From Phycisphaerae bacterium (lineage in GTDB: Bacteria > Planctomycetota > Phycisphaerae > UBA1845 > JAFGLZ01): a stretch of DNA of 64,000 nt. This document shows, in pieces, positions 34,240 to 43,571 of this stretch. The notes beneath the pieces are model-generated. The model ran no database searches. It saw only the letters and a program-made list of their open reading frames with translations, and had not been told where the DNA came from. A program made the translations under genes and the position numbers. Positions within the stretch are counted from its first letter, which is position 1. Each line of letters starts with the position of its first letter. The stretch spans positions 1 through 64,000 of the forward strand of contig JAFGLZ010000218.1 of NCBI GenBank assembly GCA_016927755.1. Direction: 5' to 3'.

Positions 34240-35837
34240 ACCATGGCGCAACGGGGCAACAGGGGGACTTACTGACTCGTCGATCCGAGGCGTCCGCGTC
34301 GCGCCGATCGCCACCGAGATCTCTCATTGCCAACGCGTTCTGGAACACACTGGCAACCGCATTCTCGATCGTTGCCCTGTTCCTTCTGACGCCTTTCATC
34401 ATCTCGCGCATTGGCATCGATGAGTATGGCATCTATCTGGCGATCATCTCGATCGGCGGCCTGGCCGGCGTCCTCGGTCTCGGTCTGGGCGAGGCCTCGA
34501 TCCGCTTCGTCGCCTACTACGACGGGCGTCACGACGATGACGCCATCGGTCGAGTCGTTCAGGCCAGTCTACTCGTGCACGCCTGCACCGCCACGCTGAG
34601 CGCGGCGGCGCTGATACTGGGCGCGCGGCTCATTCTCTCGCTGCTCGAGCTCTCCGAGGCCGACGCCGCCCTCGCTGCCAACCTGGTCGTGTGGACCGCC
34701 CAGGCGTTCTGGCTTCGCTCGATCTCGGCGACGTTCCGCGCAATCCCCAGAGCGCTGCAGCGATACGACGTCTCGGGTTACGTCGCGATCGCGGAGACCC
34801 TCTTTCGCGTCGTGGGAATCGCGACGCTGCTCTACCATGGATACGGTCTGACCGCGCTGGCGGTGTGGAACGTGGCGGTTGCGGCCTTTGGCATGGTTCT
34901 CGACCTTCTCGCCGCGCGGCGCCTCCTGCCTTCGCTCCGATTCCTCGGCATTCCGCCGTGGTCGGCTTTTCGGGAAGTCCTGAGCTACGGCATATGGGCC
35001 TTTCTCAGCCAAGCGATGGGGATGATCTGGCAGCATGCCGACCGGCTGCTGCTGGCGGGGTTCGTCGGCGTCGGGGCCGTTGCCTACTTCGCCGTCCCGC
35101 AGGATCTGGTCCTCCGCGGCCTGCACGTCGTTGCGTCCGGCGGCGCGGTGCTCATGCCTCGGTTTAGCGCTATGGCCGATCGAGACCAACATCGGTCCCT
35201 ATACGTCTCGACCACCCTGGCCTTGTTGTGCCTGACCACGGTGGTGTTCGTTCCCGTCACCGTTCTGCTTCCCGATTTTCTGAGGCTGTGGATTTCCGCC
35301 GAGTTCGCCGACAAGAGCGGGTTCGTCGGCCAGCTCATCGCGGCCTCCTGCATCCTTCGAGGGGCATTCCTCCCCTACGAATCGTTGTTCCGAGGAATCG
35401 GAAAGCCCCAGTACTACCTGGCTCTGACGGTGCTGACTTCCGGCACGCTCTTGGGCACGAGCGCTATCCTGATTCCGGTCTATGGCTTGACCGGCGCCGG
35501 CTACAGCTTCTGCCTCTCCCCCGCGTGGGGCCTCGTCGCCATCGCGCTGACCTGGCGGTGTGTTCTGCGGCAGCGCGGGCTCGGGGGGCCGGCGCGGTTC
35601 GTCGGCGTGCCGCTTTGCCTCGGTGTCCTCTGTCTTTGTCTGTCCCTCTGGCTGCGGATGCAGTGGCCTCTTCCGCTTGGGACGGTTCAACTGATCGCCC
35701 TTGCCGTCACGATGGCCGGCATGACGGGATTGACGATGTTCGGGTATGAGCGCGCGATGACGGGCCAAGAGGGCTTTTCAGGGCGGATGAGTGCTCGCCT
35801 CCGATCACTGCTGGTCCGAAGGAGAGAGACCGCGTGA
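34236..35837 (+). CDS. Wzx-type polysaccharide flippase (MOP superfamily)
   Basis: The 533-residue membrane protein has about twelve to fourteen hydrophobic segments and the pattern typical of O-antigen/exopolysaccharide flippases (NTLATAFSIVALFLLTPFII at the first helix, IGIDEYGIYLAI after it). It would move lipid-linked repeat units from the cytoplasmic to the periplasmic face. Its ATG overlaps the TGA of the initiating transferase gene by 4 bp (ATGA), so expression is coupled. The first 30 residues are polar and precede the first membrane helix. Confidence 0.92.
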   Translation: MNHGATGQQGDLLTRRSEASASRRSPPRSLIANAFWNTLATAFSIVALFLLTPFIISRIGIDEYGIYLAIISIGGLAGVLGLGLGEASIRFVAYYDGRHDDDAIGRVVQASLLVHACTATLSAAALILGARLILSLLELSEADAALAANLVVWTAQAFWLRSISATFRAIPRALQRYDVSGYVAIAETLFRVVGIATLLYHGYGLTALAVWNVAVAAFGMVLDLLAARRLLPSLRFLGIPPWSAFREVLSYGIWAFLSQAMGMIWQHADRLLLAGFVGVGAVAYFAVPQDLVLRGLHVVASGGAVLMPRFSAMADRDQHRSLYVSTTLALLCLTTVVFVPVTVLLPDFLRLWISAEFADKSGFVGQLIAASCILRGAFLPYESLFRGIGKPQYYLALTVLTSGTLLGTSAILIPVYGLTGAGYSFCLSPAWGLVAIALTWRCVLRQRGLGGPARFVGVPLCLGVLCLCLSLWLRMQWPLPLGTVQLIALAVTMAGMTGLTMFGYERAMTGQEGFSGRMSARLRSLLVRRRETA

Positions 35838-36904
35838 GGCGCCTGGTCAGACAACTGGCCGGAAGATGCGCGCGCGGCATCCTGCCGGCGGAGTGGATTC
35901 AGCGACTTCGTGACCCCGTGTTGGCGCCTGGGTACTGCCGCCGGCTGATCCAGGAGCTGGAAACCGCGGTGACCCTTGCGGCCAAGCCCGACCCGCTCGA
36001 CGACGACTATTGGACGGCCGTGCTCCGCAAGTACGCGCACATCGTGGACAAGGGCCTGCAGCGGCCAGACGCCGAAGCGGGGCATGGTCGTGAGGCCTGC
36101 CAACAGGCCGCCAGCGCGCTGGCGAAAATCACCTTGCCGACGGCGCTGAGGGATTCCTCGGTGCATTGGGCGATCGAACGGCTCCGCGACTACGAGCGAC
36201 TCCAGTCCGGACAAGACCTCCCTACGGCCGAGCGCGAATGCGAAACGCGCGAGATGGAGTACGACGGGCTTCTCGCATCCATCAAGGCTCGGCGCTCGGC
36301 ACGCAGTTTCCGCCGGCGGTCCGTCGATACCGAGACGGTCGGCAAGGTCGTTGAGGCGGCGCTCTGGGCGCCCAGTAGCTGCAACCGGCAAACCATCAAG
36401 GTGTTTGGCACCCATGATGCCGACCTGGCCAGCGCCTGCATGGCCACGTGCAAGGGCGCGACTTGCTTCGGAGAGTACGTGCCGTGCTTCCTGGCCTTCT
36501 GTGCGGATGTGCGACCCTACGTCATGCCGGCCGAGGCCTGGCTGCCTCACGTGGACGTCGCCTTGGGAACGCAGAATAGCTGCCTCGCAGCGGACTCCTT
36601 GGGGCTGAGCCTCACGCTGCTCAGTTGGTGCCATCGAAGCGACGATGAGGAACGGCGGTTGCGGGAGCTTCTGGACATTCCGCCGCACTGCGGCATCGCA
36701 CTGTGCGGGGCCATGGGGTATCCCGACAAGAGCGGACCGGCCCCCCTGCGAAAGCCCGTCGAGTCGACGTGCGTTCTCCGTCGCGCGTCGGCGCGAACGC
36801 ACGACGTTCAGGAAGAAGGCGGGATCCCTCGTTCGCATCGGCCCGACGCGTTCCCGAAACCCGTGGATAAGGAGTCCGACAGTCTATCACCTCTTTCCTT
36901 CTGA
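35834..36904 (+). CDS. Nitroreductase-family protein in the exopolysaccharide locus
   Basis: The 356-residue protein has an N-terminal region of about 140 residues of unknown function, then a nitroreductase-like FMN-binding domain (about 145-320) with RRSARSFRRRSVDTETV, APSSCNRQTIKV and a C-terminal ALCGAMGYPD. These enzymes are usually FMN-dependent NAD(P)H oxidoreductases. Nitroreductase-like proteins are known beside pyruvyl transferases in polysaccharide loci, and a pyruvyl transferase is indeed the next gene, but the role is not established. The GTG start overlaps the flippase stop in a GTGA tetranucleotide. Confidence 0.82.
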   Translation: MRRLVRQLAGRCARGILPAEWIQRLRDPVLAPGYCRRLIQELETAVTLAAKPDPLDDDYWTAVLRKYAHIVDKGLQRPDAEAGHGREACQQAASALAKITLPTALRDSSVHWAIERLRDYERLQSGQDLPTAERECETREMEYDGLLASIKARRSARSFRRRSVDTETVGKVVEAALWAPSSCNRQTIKVFGTHDADLASACMATCKGATCFGEYVPCFLAFCADVRPYVMPAEAWLPHVDVALGTQNSCLAADSLGLSLTLLSWCHRSDDEERRLRELLDIPPHCGIALCGAMGYPDKSGPAPLRKPVESTCVLRRASARTHDVQEEGGIPRSHRPDAFPKPVDKESDSLSPLSF

Positions 36905-36942
36905 GGCGGTTGCCGAGTCGTCCGGTTGATCTGGAGATTATC

Positions 36943-38226
36943 ATGAAGGTCCTCGTTCTCAATCACTACGCCCACAACAAGGGCGATCGGGCGGTCTTGT
37001 ACTTCCTGACGCGCGAGTTGGCGAGGTGCGGCATCGATCGCGTCGCGGTTTCCACGAGCGATCCACACCGCCGAGCGGAGCTGCCGCCGTTCTTCGCGCG
37101 GACGGCTCAACTCGTGCCGTGGGGTTGGACCGTTACTCCGCCGCTCGAGGAAACGCTGCTTCGTCGGGGCACCTACTACCTCAAGAGCCGCTTTAGGCCC
37201 TATACGTACCCAATCGTCCGCGGACTGATGGTCAACTCCCTCGGAGGAAGCATCGGGCGCATGTTCTGCAACCCCGATTTCCGGCAAGCGCTTGAGGCCT
37301 CGGACCTGGTCCTCAGCACGGGAGGGCACCATGTCACGACGTTGCTCGCCCGGGACGCGATCTCCGGGCAGATCTACGACATGGCCCTGGCGTTGATGGC
37401 CGGGAAGCCGCTGGTGCTATGGTCTCAGTCGATCGGGCCCCTCTGCTTCGTGAATCCCAGGAACGAGGTCTTCGTCCGTCGGATCCTATCCGAAACCAGC
37501 GAGATCTTCGTGCGCGACGAGCACTCGCTGGTCGAGCTCGAACGACTCGGGATTCAAGGTCCGACGATTCGTCAAACCTGCGAATCCGTCATCGGCCTGT
37601 CGGACGTTACCGGCGGATACCTGCGGCCTTCCTGCCGCGCTGCGAGGGTGGGCATCGCCGTCTACAGCACCAAGAACCGTTCGGAGAAGGAACACGCCCG
37701 CTACGTGCAGGCAATGTCCGACCTGGTCGATCACGTCGCCGATCGAGGCTGCAAATCGCGGTTCTTCGCGATGGAGACGCGCGGCGCGTCGAGCGACGAT
37801 CGACCCCTGATTCGAGAGATCATGAGCCGTGTCCGATGCCGCGAGTCATGCGACGTGGAGGATCGGGACCTCGATACGATGACCCATCTGTCCGAGGTCG
37901 CCCGATGCCGGCTCTTCGTCGGCCACAAGACGCATTCCGTGATCTTCGCCTTGGCCGTGGGAACCCCGGTGATCGCCCTCGCGTATCACCAGAAGACCGA
38001 GGATTTCATGAATCGATACGGACTGAAGCGATTCTGCATCCCGGACGCCAACCTGTCCGCGGAAAGCCTTGCGACCGCTTTCGATGAAGCCCAGAGCGAC
38101 GTGAACGATCTCGGCGATCAGATACTCGAAGAGAGCCGAAGGCTCGGCGGACAGGTTCGTGCCGATTTCCATGACATGGTTCGAAGATGGGAGGGCGCTA
38201 CGCTCCCTGTTCGAGCCGCGGTCTGA
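36943..38226 (+). CDS. Polysaccharide pyruvyl transferase family protein
   Basis: The 427-residue protein begins MKVLVLNHYAHNKGDRAVLY, the N-terminal signature of polysaccharide pyruvyl transferases (CsaB/WcaK type), and has the later elements LVLWSQSIGPL and GHKTHSVIFALAVGTPVIAL. It would transfer pyruvate from phosphoenolpyruvate to a sugar as a ketal, adding negative charge to the polymer. ATG 36943 is preceded by TGGAG and starts exactly at the family signature; an in-frame start at 36910 is less likely. Confidence 0.88.
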   Translation: MKVLVLNHYAHNKGDRAVLYFLTRELARCGIDRVAVSTSDPHRRAELPPFFARTAQLVPWGWTVTPPLEETLLRRGTYYLKSRFRPYTYPIVRGLMVNSLGGSIGRMFCNPDFRQALEASDLVLSTGGHHVTTLLARDAISGQIYDMALALMAGKPLVLWSQSIGPLCFVNPRNEVFVRRILSETSEIFVRDEHSLVELERLGIQGPTIRQTCESVIGLSDVTGGYLRPSCRAARVGIAVYSTKNRSEKEHARYVQAMSDLVDHVADRGCKSRFFAMETRGASSDDRPLIREIMSRVRCRESCDVEDRDLDTMTHLSEVARCRLFVGHKTHSVIFALAVGTPVIALAYHQKTEDFMNRYGLKRFCIPDANLSAESLATAFDEAQSDVNDLGDQILEESRRLGGQVRADFHDMVRRWEGATLPVRAAV

Positions 38227-38289
38227 CCTTCCGTGCAGCGCTTCGTGCCTGGAGATCGTCGGGTCGGAAACCCGACGCGAGGTCAATCG

Positions 38290-39267
38290 ATGACCGATCA
38301 GCCAATGACAGCGACAGCAAGACGATGCCTCGGTGTGGAACGCGCTCCTGATCCCTGCCGGCTTCCCGCCATGCCGGACGGCGTGTCCTGCGGGGCGGTC
38401 CCGCGTTGGGACACGTCGGCGCTTCGCCATCGTCCATGCCCCACCTGCCAAGCGGACGACCCGCGCTGCCTCTGTCGACGGCCCGACGGGTTGTACGTGC
38501 ATCGCTGCCCGGAGTGCGGAATGGTTTACCTGGCGGATATCCCGTCGGAAGATGACTTGTCTCGACTCTATCGGTCCTACGGACGGTACAAGGGCTACGT
38601 CGGCCAGGGCGCCGAGCCCCGGCCCCTTACCCGATGGCAGCGGTATCTGAAGGCTCGCGGCGACTTCCTTCTGCATATCCTCGACATCGAGGGTATCGCG
38701 GGCCAGAGGCTCTGTGAGCTCGGCGCCGCCCATGGAGAGTTCCTGCAACTCGCTCGCGCCCGCGGCGCCGCCGTCTGTGGAATCGATCTGGATACCGAGG
38801 CGCGCGGATACCTATCCCGCCGACTCGGTATCGAGTCTCACGCCCATATCGCGGAGGCGGAGGGTTCGTTCGACGTGGTGTGCGCGAAGTCCGTCATGGA
38901 GCACATCGCCGATCCCGGCGGCACCCTCTCGGACATCCGAGAGCGACTCGCCGGCGACGGCAGGCTCCTGATCTCCGTCCCCAACGGCGCCAACAGCGAT
39001 GTGATCGGTCCGACCTGGGCAGGCTTCCGCGTGGATCTCGAGCATCTCAACTACTGGTCCCCGGCGACGATGGCCCGATTGCTCGGCCGCCTGGGCCTCT
39101 ACGTCGAGCAGTACTGGGAGATGGGGCAATTGTGGGTGCAACGCAAATGCCGGAAAGGATCACTCCTGGAGCGAATCCGTGCCCGCGCTCTTGGCAGCAG
39201 TTCGTGGAATCCGATGTCGACCGGCCAGGCGACGCTTGCGGTCCTGGCGCGCAGGGCGGCGGTCTAG
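38290..39267 (+). CDS. Class I SAM-dependent methyltransferase with N-terminal zinc ribbon
   Basis: From ATG 38290 the protein has 325 residues. The first part has two C-x2-C pairs (CPTC and CPEC, about 25 residues apart), a probable zinc ribbon. The methyltransferase domain follows, with motif I LCELGAAHGEFLQLA, the acidic end of strand 2 in CGIDLD, and SFDVVCAKSVMEHI. This architecture is common for sugar or polymer methyltransferases in polysaccharide loci. GTG 38233 is an alternative start adding 19 residues. Confidence 0.85.
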   Translation: MTDQPMTATARRCLGVERAPDPCRLPAMPDGVSCGAVPRWDTSALRHRPCPTCQADDPRCLCRRPDGLYVHRCPECGMVYLADIPSEDDLSRLYRSYGRYKGYVGQGAEPRPLTRWQRYLKARGDFLLHILDIEGIAGQRLCELGAAHGEFLQLARARGAAVCGIDLDTEARGYLSRRLGIESHAHIAEAEGSFDVVCAKSVMEHIADPGGTLSDIRERLAGDGRLLISVPNGANSDVIGPTWAGFRVDLEHLNYWSPATMARLLGRLGLYVEQYWEMGQLWVQRKCRKGSLLERIRARALGSSSWNPMSTGQATLAVLARRAAV

Positions 39268-39281
39268 TGGAGCGGAGAAGA

Positions 39282-40640
39282 ATGCCGAGCAAACGAAGCT
39301 ACGCGGGAGGGCAGCGACCCGCTGAGAGACCGCGGTTGCTCATGTTCACCACCGGCTTCGCACCCTACGCCGCGTCCGAGAACCTCGTCAACGGCAAGCT
39401 CGCGCTTGCCCTGCTGGCGTGCGGCTATGACATCGACGTCATCTCGCGACAAGATCCCGGCTTCCAGTACTCGAACACATGGTCTGAGCCTTGGCTGTCG
39501 CTGCGCGAGCGAACGTACGAGGCCCAATATGAAGCGGGTTCGGGAATCCTCCGGGGCCTGGACTCAGTCCGGCAAGTGTGTCGGGTCGGGCACCCGGCAG
39601 GGGGGGTCCGCTGGGCCGGGCGAGCCGCCGTCTTGGGCATGAGGCTTCACCGGCAACGTCCCTATGATTTCATCCTGTCGCGCGCGCCCTGCGACGTGGC
39701 GCACCTGCCCGCGATGTACATGGCCCGGAAGACCCAACTGCCATGGGTGGCCAACTGGAACGATCCTCCCGCGCATATCTGGCCCCCGCCATACCACGAG
39801 GACATGGGCGGGCTGACGCGGCGAATCTATCGTCGCCTCGCAACGGCCGTCTTTCGTCACGCGTCGGCTGTCACGTTTCCGTCCGAGAGGTTGCGCCAAT
39901 ATGTCCTGAGCCGCATGGGCCATCCAAAGGACCGGCTAACGGCGGCGATTCCGCACGTCGGCCTTTGCCGGACCTCGTTTCCCAAAATCGGAAAGCAGCG
40001 CGGCGGTCGGTTCACTCTGTGCCACGCGGGGAACCTCTCGCCCGAGCGGCATCCCGAGATCTTCCTGAGAACCCTCGCCCGCTTTGTCGAAGACCGGCGA
40101 GCCTCCGGACACGTATCCCTGGAGCTGCTGGGCGTCGACGCCGTCGGAATCGGGCCACTGGTGAGCCGCTGCGGTCTGACGAGCGTTGTGACGGCAGCGG
40201 CGCCCAGGCCGTATCGTCAGACGCTTCAACACCTGGCCACGAGGGACGCTCTGCTGATCCTGGAAGCCCCTTGTCGGGAAGGGATCTTTCTGCCCAGCAA
40301 GCTCGTCGACTATGCCCAGGTGGGTCGACCGATTCTCGGAGTCTCGCCGAAGAACGGCGTCGTCGCCGACGCGCTCGCCCGAGGCGGGGGGGGCATCGCG
40401 GTGGATTGCCGCGATCCCAAAGAGATCTATCACGGCCTCAAGCGGCTCTACGAGAGCTGGAAGGACGGCTCGTTGGACGAGCGATACGGCTCTCGACGGC
40501 TCTATGACGCCTTCACCCCGCGAATCGTCGCGGACGCATACGAACGGCTTCTCGACCAGCTCGTCAAGCCCGTCGACGTGGCCAGATCCGCGGGGGTGTC
40601 TGGAGCCCCGGCCTCAGGAGGAACCGTGTGCTACTCCTGA
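39282..40640 (+). CDS. Glycosyltransferase, GT4-like (GT-B fold)
   Basis: The 452-residue protein has the two-domain layout of GT-B glycosyltransferases. The N-terminal acceptor domain starts after about 16 polar residues (RLLMFTTGFAPYAASENLVN), and the C-terminal donor domain has FTLCHAGNLSPERHPE and a late PSKLVDYAQVGRPILGV where the sugar-nucleotide site is expected. It would add one sugar to the lipid-linked repeat unit in the cytoplasm. ATG 39282 is preceded by GCGGAG. A frame back to 38880 is shadow sequence of the methyltransferase gene. The donor sugar is unknown. Confidence 0.87.
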   Translation: MPSKRSYAGGQRPAERPRLLMFTTGFAPYAASENLVNGKLALALLACGYDIDVISRQDPGFQYSNTWSEPWLSLRERTYEAQYEAGSGILRGLDSVRQVCRVGHPAGGVRWAGRAAVLGMRLHRQRPYDFILSRAPCDVAHLPAMYMARKTQLPWVANWNDPPAHIWPPPYHEDMGGLTRRIYRRLATAVFRHASAVTFPSERLRQYVLSRMGHPKDRLTAAIPHVGLCRTSFPKIGKQRGGRFTLCHAGNLSPERHPEIFLRTLARFVEDRRASGHVSLELLGVDAVGIGPLVSRCGLTSVVTAAAPRPYRQTLQHLATRDALLILEAPCREGIFLPSKLVDYAQVGRPILGVSPKNGVVADALARGGGGIAVDCRDPKEIYHGLKRLYESWKDGSLDERYGSRRLYDAFTPRIVADAYERLLDQLVKPVDVARSAGVSGAPASGGTVCYS

Positions 40641-41398
40641 AAGACGCGGCTCGGACAACGCGACGCTGGTGGGTGCAACGCGCAAGCGACGTGCTCTCGG
40701 AGCGGCGCGCCGTCTCCGACCTGCCGGCGCTCGTGGTGGCTCCCCACCCCGACGACGAAGTCTTCGCCACGGGGGGGACGATCGCGCTGAAACGCGCGTC
40801 CGGCGTCCCCGTCGACGTCCTCTTTCTCACGCGCGGCGACGCCTCGCACCGGACATGCTGTCAGGGCAGTTCCGAGGAGGTCGCGGCCAACCGCCGGCGT
40901 CTGGCTCACGAGGCAGGAGGGGGGCTCGGGTTGAGCGCGGCCGAGCTGCATTGGCTGGATCTGCCGGATGGCGGCGTGCCGCGACCCGGCACCCGTGATT
41001 TCGCGCGGGCCGTCGCTTCGGTCGAGCGTCTGCTGGAAGAGCGGCTTCCCGTGGAGGTCTATTGCCCCCATGCGCTCGATGTCTGGCCAGACCATGTTGC
41101 GGCGAACCGAATCGTCGAGCAGGCCCTTGGCCGCGCGCGGCATGACTGCCACGGGATTCGCTATCTCGTTTGGGCCTGGCACTGCGCGCCATTTCGGCAA
41201 CTGGCCCGCCTCGAGTGGAGGCGTTCGTGGCGCATCCCGTTGGGAGGCGCTTATCAGATCAAGGAAGCAGCGATGCGATGCTACCTAGAGAGCCGTAGTC
41301 CTCGCTGCGGACGCCCATGGTGCGGGGCGCTGCCCGACGGGTTCCTCGAGGCGTTTCGATGGCCGTTCGAGCTTTTCTTCCAGAACACCGGATCTTGA
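40628..41398 (+). CDS. PIG-L/LmbE family deacetylase
   Basis: The 256-residue protein has the zinc-binding motif PHPDDE at residues 39-44 and the late histidine motif in DVWPDHVAAN, the signature of N-acetylglucosaminyl deacetylases of the LmbE/PIG-L family. It probably removes an acetyl group from an N-acetylated sugar of the repeat unit or a precursor. GTG 40628 has AGGAGG upstream and overlaps the preceding glycosyltransferase gene by 13 bp, implying coupling. Confidence 0.88.
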   Translation: MLLLKDAARTTRRWWVQRASDVLSERRAVSDLPALVVAPHPDDEVFATGGTIALKRASGVPVDVLFLTRGDASHRTCCQGSSEEVAANRRRLAHEAGGGLGLSAAELHWLDLPDGGVPRPGTRDFARAVASVERLLEERLPVEVYCPHALDVWPDHVAANRIVEQALGRARHDCHGIRYLVWAWHCAPFRQLARLEWRRSWRIPLGGAYQIKEAAMRCYLESRSPRCGRPWCGALPDGFLEAFRWPFELFFQNTGS

Positions 41399-41410
41399 CG
41401 TTGGTGAGAC

Positions 41411-42562
41411 ATGATTCGCGGTATCAGCGATACGTGGCAGTTCGACTGGATGACGGAATGGGACGAGGTCTGGGATCCCGCCTTCGTCGGGCGATGGAAG
41501 ACCTGCGGCGAGCATTCGCCACAGGCCAACGTCTTCTTTGAGCCGGCGATGGTCCGCGCATGGGTAGACACGTATCGCAACCTGCGGGACATCCGCCCGA
41601 GGTTTCTTGTGGCTTCCCGGAACCCCAATCGGCTCGTCTTCCTTCCGCTCATCCACGACCGCGGTCGCTGGAAGGACGCGTGGCACCGGTCGATCGCTCC
41701 CGTGGGTCATTGCGAGTTCGACTACCACGATCCCATCACCTGCGGGAGCCTCGACGCGCGAGAATGGGGCGAGTTCTGGGGCGCTTTCCGCAAGGAACTG
41801 TTCGCTCGTTGGCGAGGGACGTTCGATTCGGTCGACCTGGGTCGCCAGCGGAAGCCCCCCCAGCCGGAGGCGCCTCGAGTAGACAGCGCGCCGGTCCTGG
41901 ACCTGTCCGCGTATCGGTCGCTGTCGGATGTCTGGGCCGGCAAGAAGCATCGACACCTGCGTCAGAACACCCGCCAGGCGCACAGGAAGCTTGAAGGCCG
42001 TGGCGACGTCCGCCTTCGCGGATTCGCGCCCTCGGAAGTGCCCCCGGCCCTCGATAGCCTTGGCCGGTTCGCGGCGGAGCATGCCAAACGCTGGCCCGAT
42101 GCGGCCACGCCCCGACGATTCCACGAGAACCTCGTGCGGTGGTGCCTTCCAGAGGGGCTGCTCCGTCCGACCGAGCTGACCGTCAGCGGGCTGCCCATTA
42201 GCTGGTGGATCTGCCTCCAGCATAGGGGCCGGTTGGTGATGTATCTGCACGCCTGGATACAGGCCTGGGAGGACTATTCACCCGGCAGGGTCCACCTTGC
42301 CGAGGTGATGCAGTGGGCGATCGGAGAGGGCATCTCAACCGTCGACTTCGGACGCGGGTTGGAACCCTACAAGCTGGAATGGACGAACGAGGCCTTGCCT
42401 CTGCACACCCTTGCCTGGAAGGCGGACGGGCTCGCCCCCGCCGCGCGGCGCCTCTGGCGGAATCGCCTGCGTCCGTACGTCGTCTCGGCCAAGCGGGCCC
42501 TGACCCCCCGTCAACGAATCGACGAAACGACTTGTCTTCCCGAATGCTTGCTAAGGAGCTAG
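41411..42562 (+). CDS. GNAT-fold acyltransferase, CelD/BcsL (FemAB-like) family
   Basis: The 383-residue protein shows the double GNAT-like architecture of the CelD/BcsL family: an N-terminal half with VFFEPAMVRAW and a C-terminal half with KKHRHLRQNTRQAHRKLE and VDFGRGLEPYKLEW. Such proteins transfer acyl or aminoacyl groups to polysaccharides or peptidoglycan-like acceptors in the cytoplasm. It follows the PIG-L deacetylase by 12 bp, and a deacetylate-then-reacylate pair is a plausible inference. The acyl donor is unknown. Confidence 0.83.
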   Translation: MIRGISDTWQFDWMTEWDEVWDPAFVGRWKTCGEHSPQANVFFEPAMVRAWVDTYRNLRDIRPRFLVASRNPNRLVFLPLIHDRGRWKDAWHRSIAPVGHCEFDYHDPITCGSLDAREWGEFWGAFRKELFARWRGTFDSVDLGRQRKPPQPEAPRVDSAPVLDLSAYRSLSDVWAGKKHRHLRQNTRQAHRKLEGRGDVRLRGFAPSEVPPALDSLGRFAAEHAKRWPDAATPRRFHENLVRWCLPEGLLRPTELTVSGLPISWWICLQHRGRLVMYLHAWIQAWEDYSPGRVHLAEVMQWAIGEGISTVDFGRGLEPYKLEWTNEALPLHTLAWKADGLAPAARRLWRNRLRPYVVSAKRALTPRQRIDETTCLPECLLRS

Positions 42563-42567
42563 GAGCG

Positions 42568-43539
42568 ATGCTTCCCATGTTGTCCGGAATCACCCGATCT
42601 CTGAGATGCAAAGGCCTCCGCGGAACGGCAAGGCTCGCCCGGAACACCTGCCTCTGGAACGCCATGAGAATGGCCCGCCGGCGCCTGGCCACGATCGAGG
42701 TCCACGGATACAAGCTCACGGTCGATCTGAACGATCCCGGGCTGTCGCGGCAACTCTTCATCTACGGAGACCGTGAGCGCGCCCTGGGGTATATCCTGCG
42801 GCGGATCCTCTCCGAAGGGATGCGCGTCCTCGACGTCGGCGGAAACATCGGATACTACCCCCTGATGGAGAGCATGCTCGTCGGGCCGAGAGGAACGGTC
42901 CACGTTCTCGAGCCCTTCCCGCCCAACTTCGAGCTGCTCGGACGGAACGTCCGTCTCAACGGGCGGCAAGACACGATCCACTGCCATCGGGTCGCGGCGC
43001 TCGACAGGGTCGGAAGGCAGCCGTTCTTCATATCGCAGGCCTCCAATCTCGGCACGATGTTCCCCGCGACCTCCGACACGGGCACCGCCCTGGACCTGAC
43101 GGGCGACGCCATCAAGGTGCCGACCGTCGATCTGGACACGTTCCTGAAACCGCTCGAGAAGATCGATCTCGTTCGGATGGACCCCGAAGGCGCGGAAGTC
43201 GCGATCATCCGTGGACTCCTGCCGAGCATTCGCGCCGGCCGATTCAACGGTCGCGTGATCACGGAGATCCACGCCAGCCGATACGACGAGACGACCAACA
43301 ACTTCCGTGCCGTCCTGAGCGACGTCTTCGCCTTGGGGTATCGGGCGGAGTTCGTCACCTCCGACAACGAGCAGGCGGGACACTTCCGCGATCGCGGCTA
43401 CCGCCCCGAGGTATGCCTTCAAGAGTCCAACACGGTCAGCCGGGGGATCTACACGGACGTCAAGGCGCGGGACGTGATCGACCTGGTCGGCGAGATCGGC
43501 GCTATGCGTGACCTCGTCCTGGTCAAGAGCGCCGCCTGA
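42568..43539 (+). CDS. FkbM family methyltransferase
   Basis: The 323-residue protein has the FkbM pattern: MRVLDVGGNIGYYPLM (SAM motif I), VHVLEPFPPNFELL, and the mid-domain IDLVRMDPEGAEVAIIRG. It should O-methylate a sugar of the polymer. ATG 42568 is preceded by AAGGAG and AGGAG; ATG 42544 is an alternative. An in-frame extension back to 42313 is shadow sequence of the previous gene. Confidence 0.87.
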   Translation: MLPMLSGITRSLRCKGLRGTARLARNTCLWNAMRMARRRLATIEVHGYKLTVDLNDPGLSRQLFIYGDRERALGYILRRILSEGMRVLDVGGNIGYYPLMESMLVGPRGTVHVLEPFPPNFELLGRNVRLNGRQDTIHCHRVAALDRVGRQPFFISQASNLGTMFPATSDTGTALDLTGDAIKVPTVDLDTFLKPLEKIDLVRMDPEGAEVAIIRGLLPSIRAGRFNGRVITEIHASRYDETTNNFRAVLSDVFALGYRAEFVTSDNEQAGHFRDRGYRPEVCLQESNTVSRGIYTDVKARDVIDLVGEIGAMRDLVLVKSAA

Positions 43540-43571
43540 GTCCGGAGCAGCGACGCACGCCGCGAGCCGAC

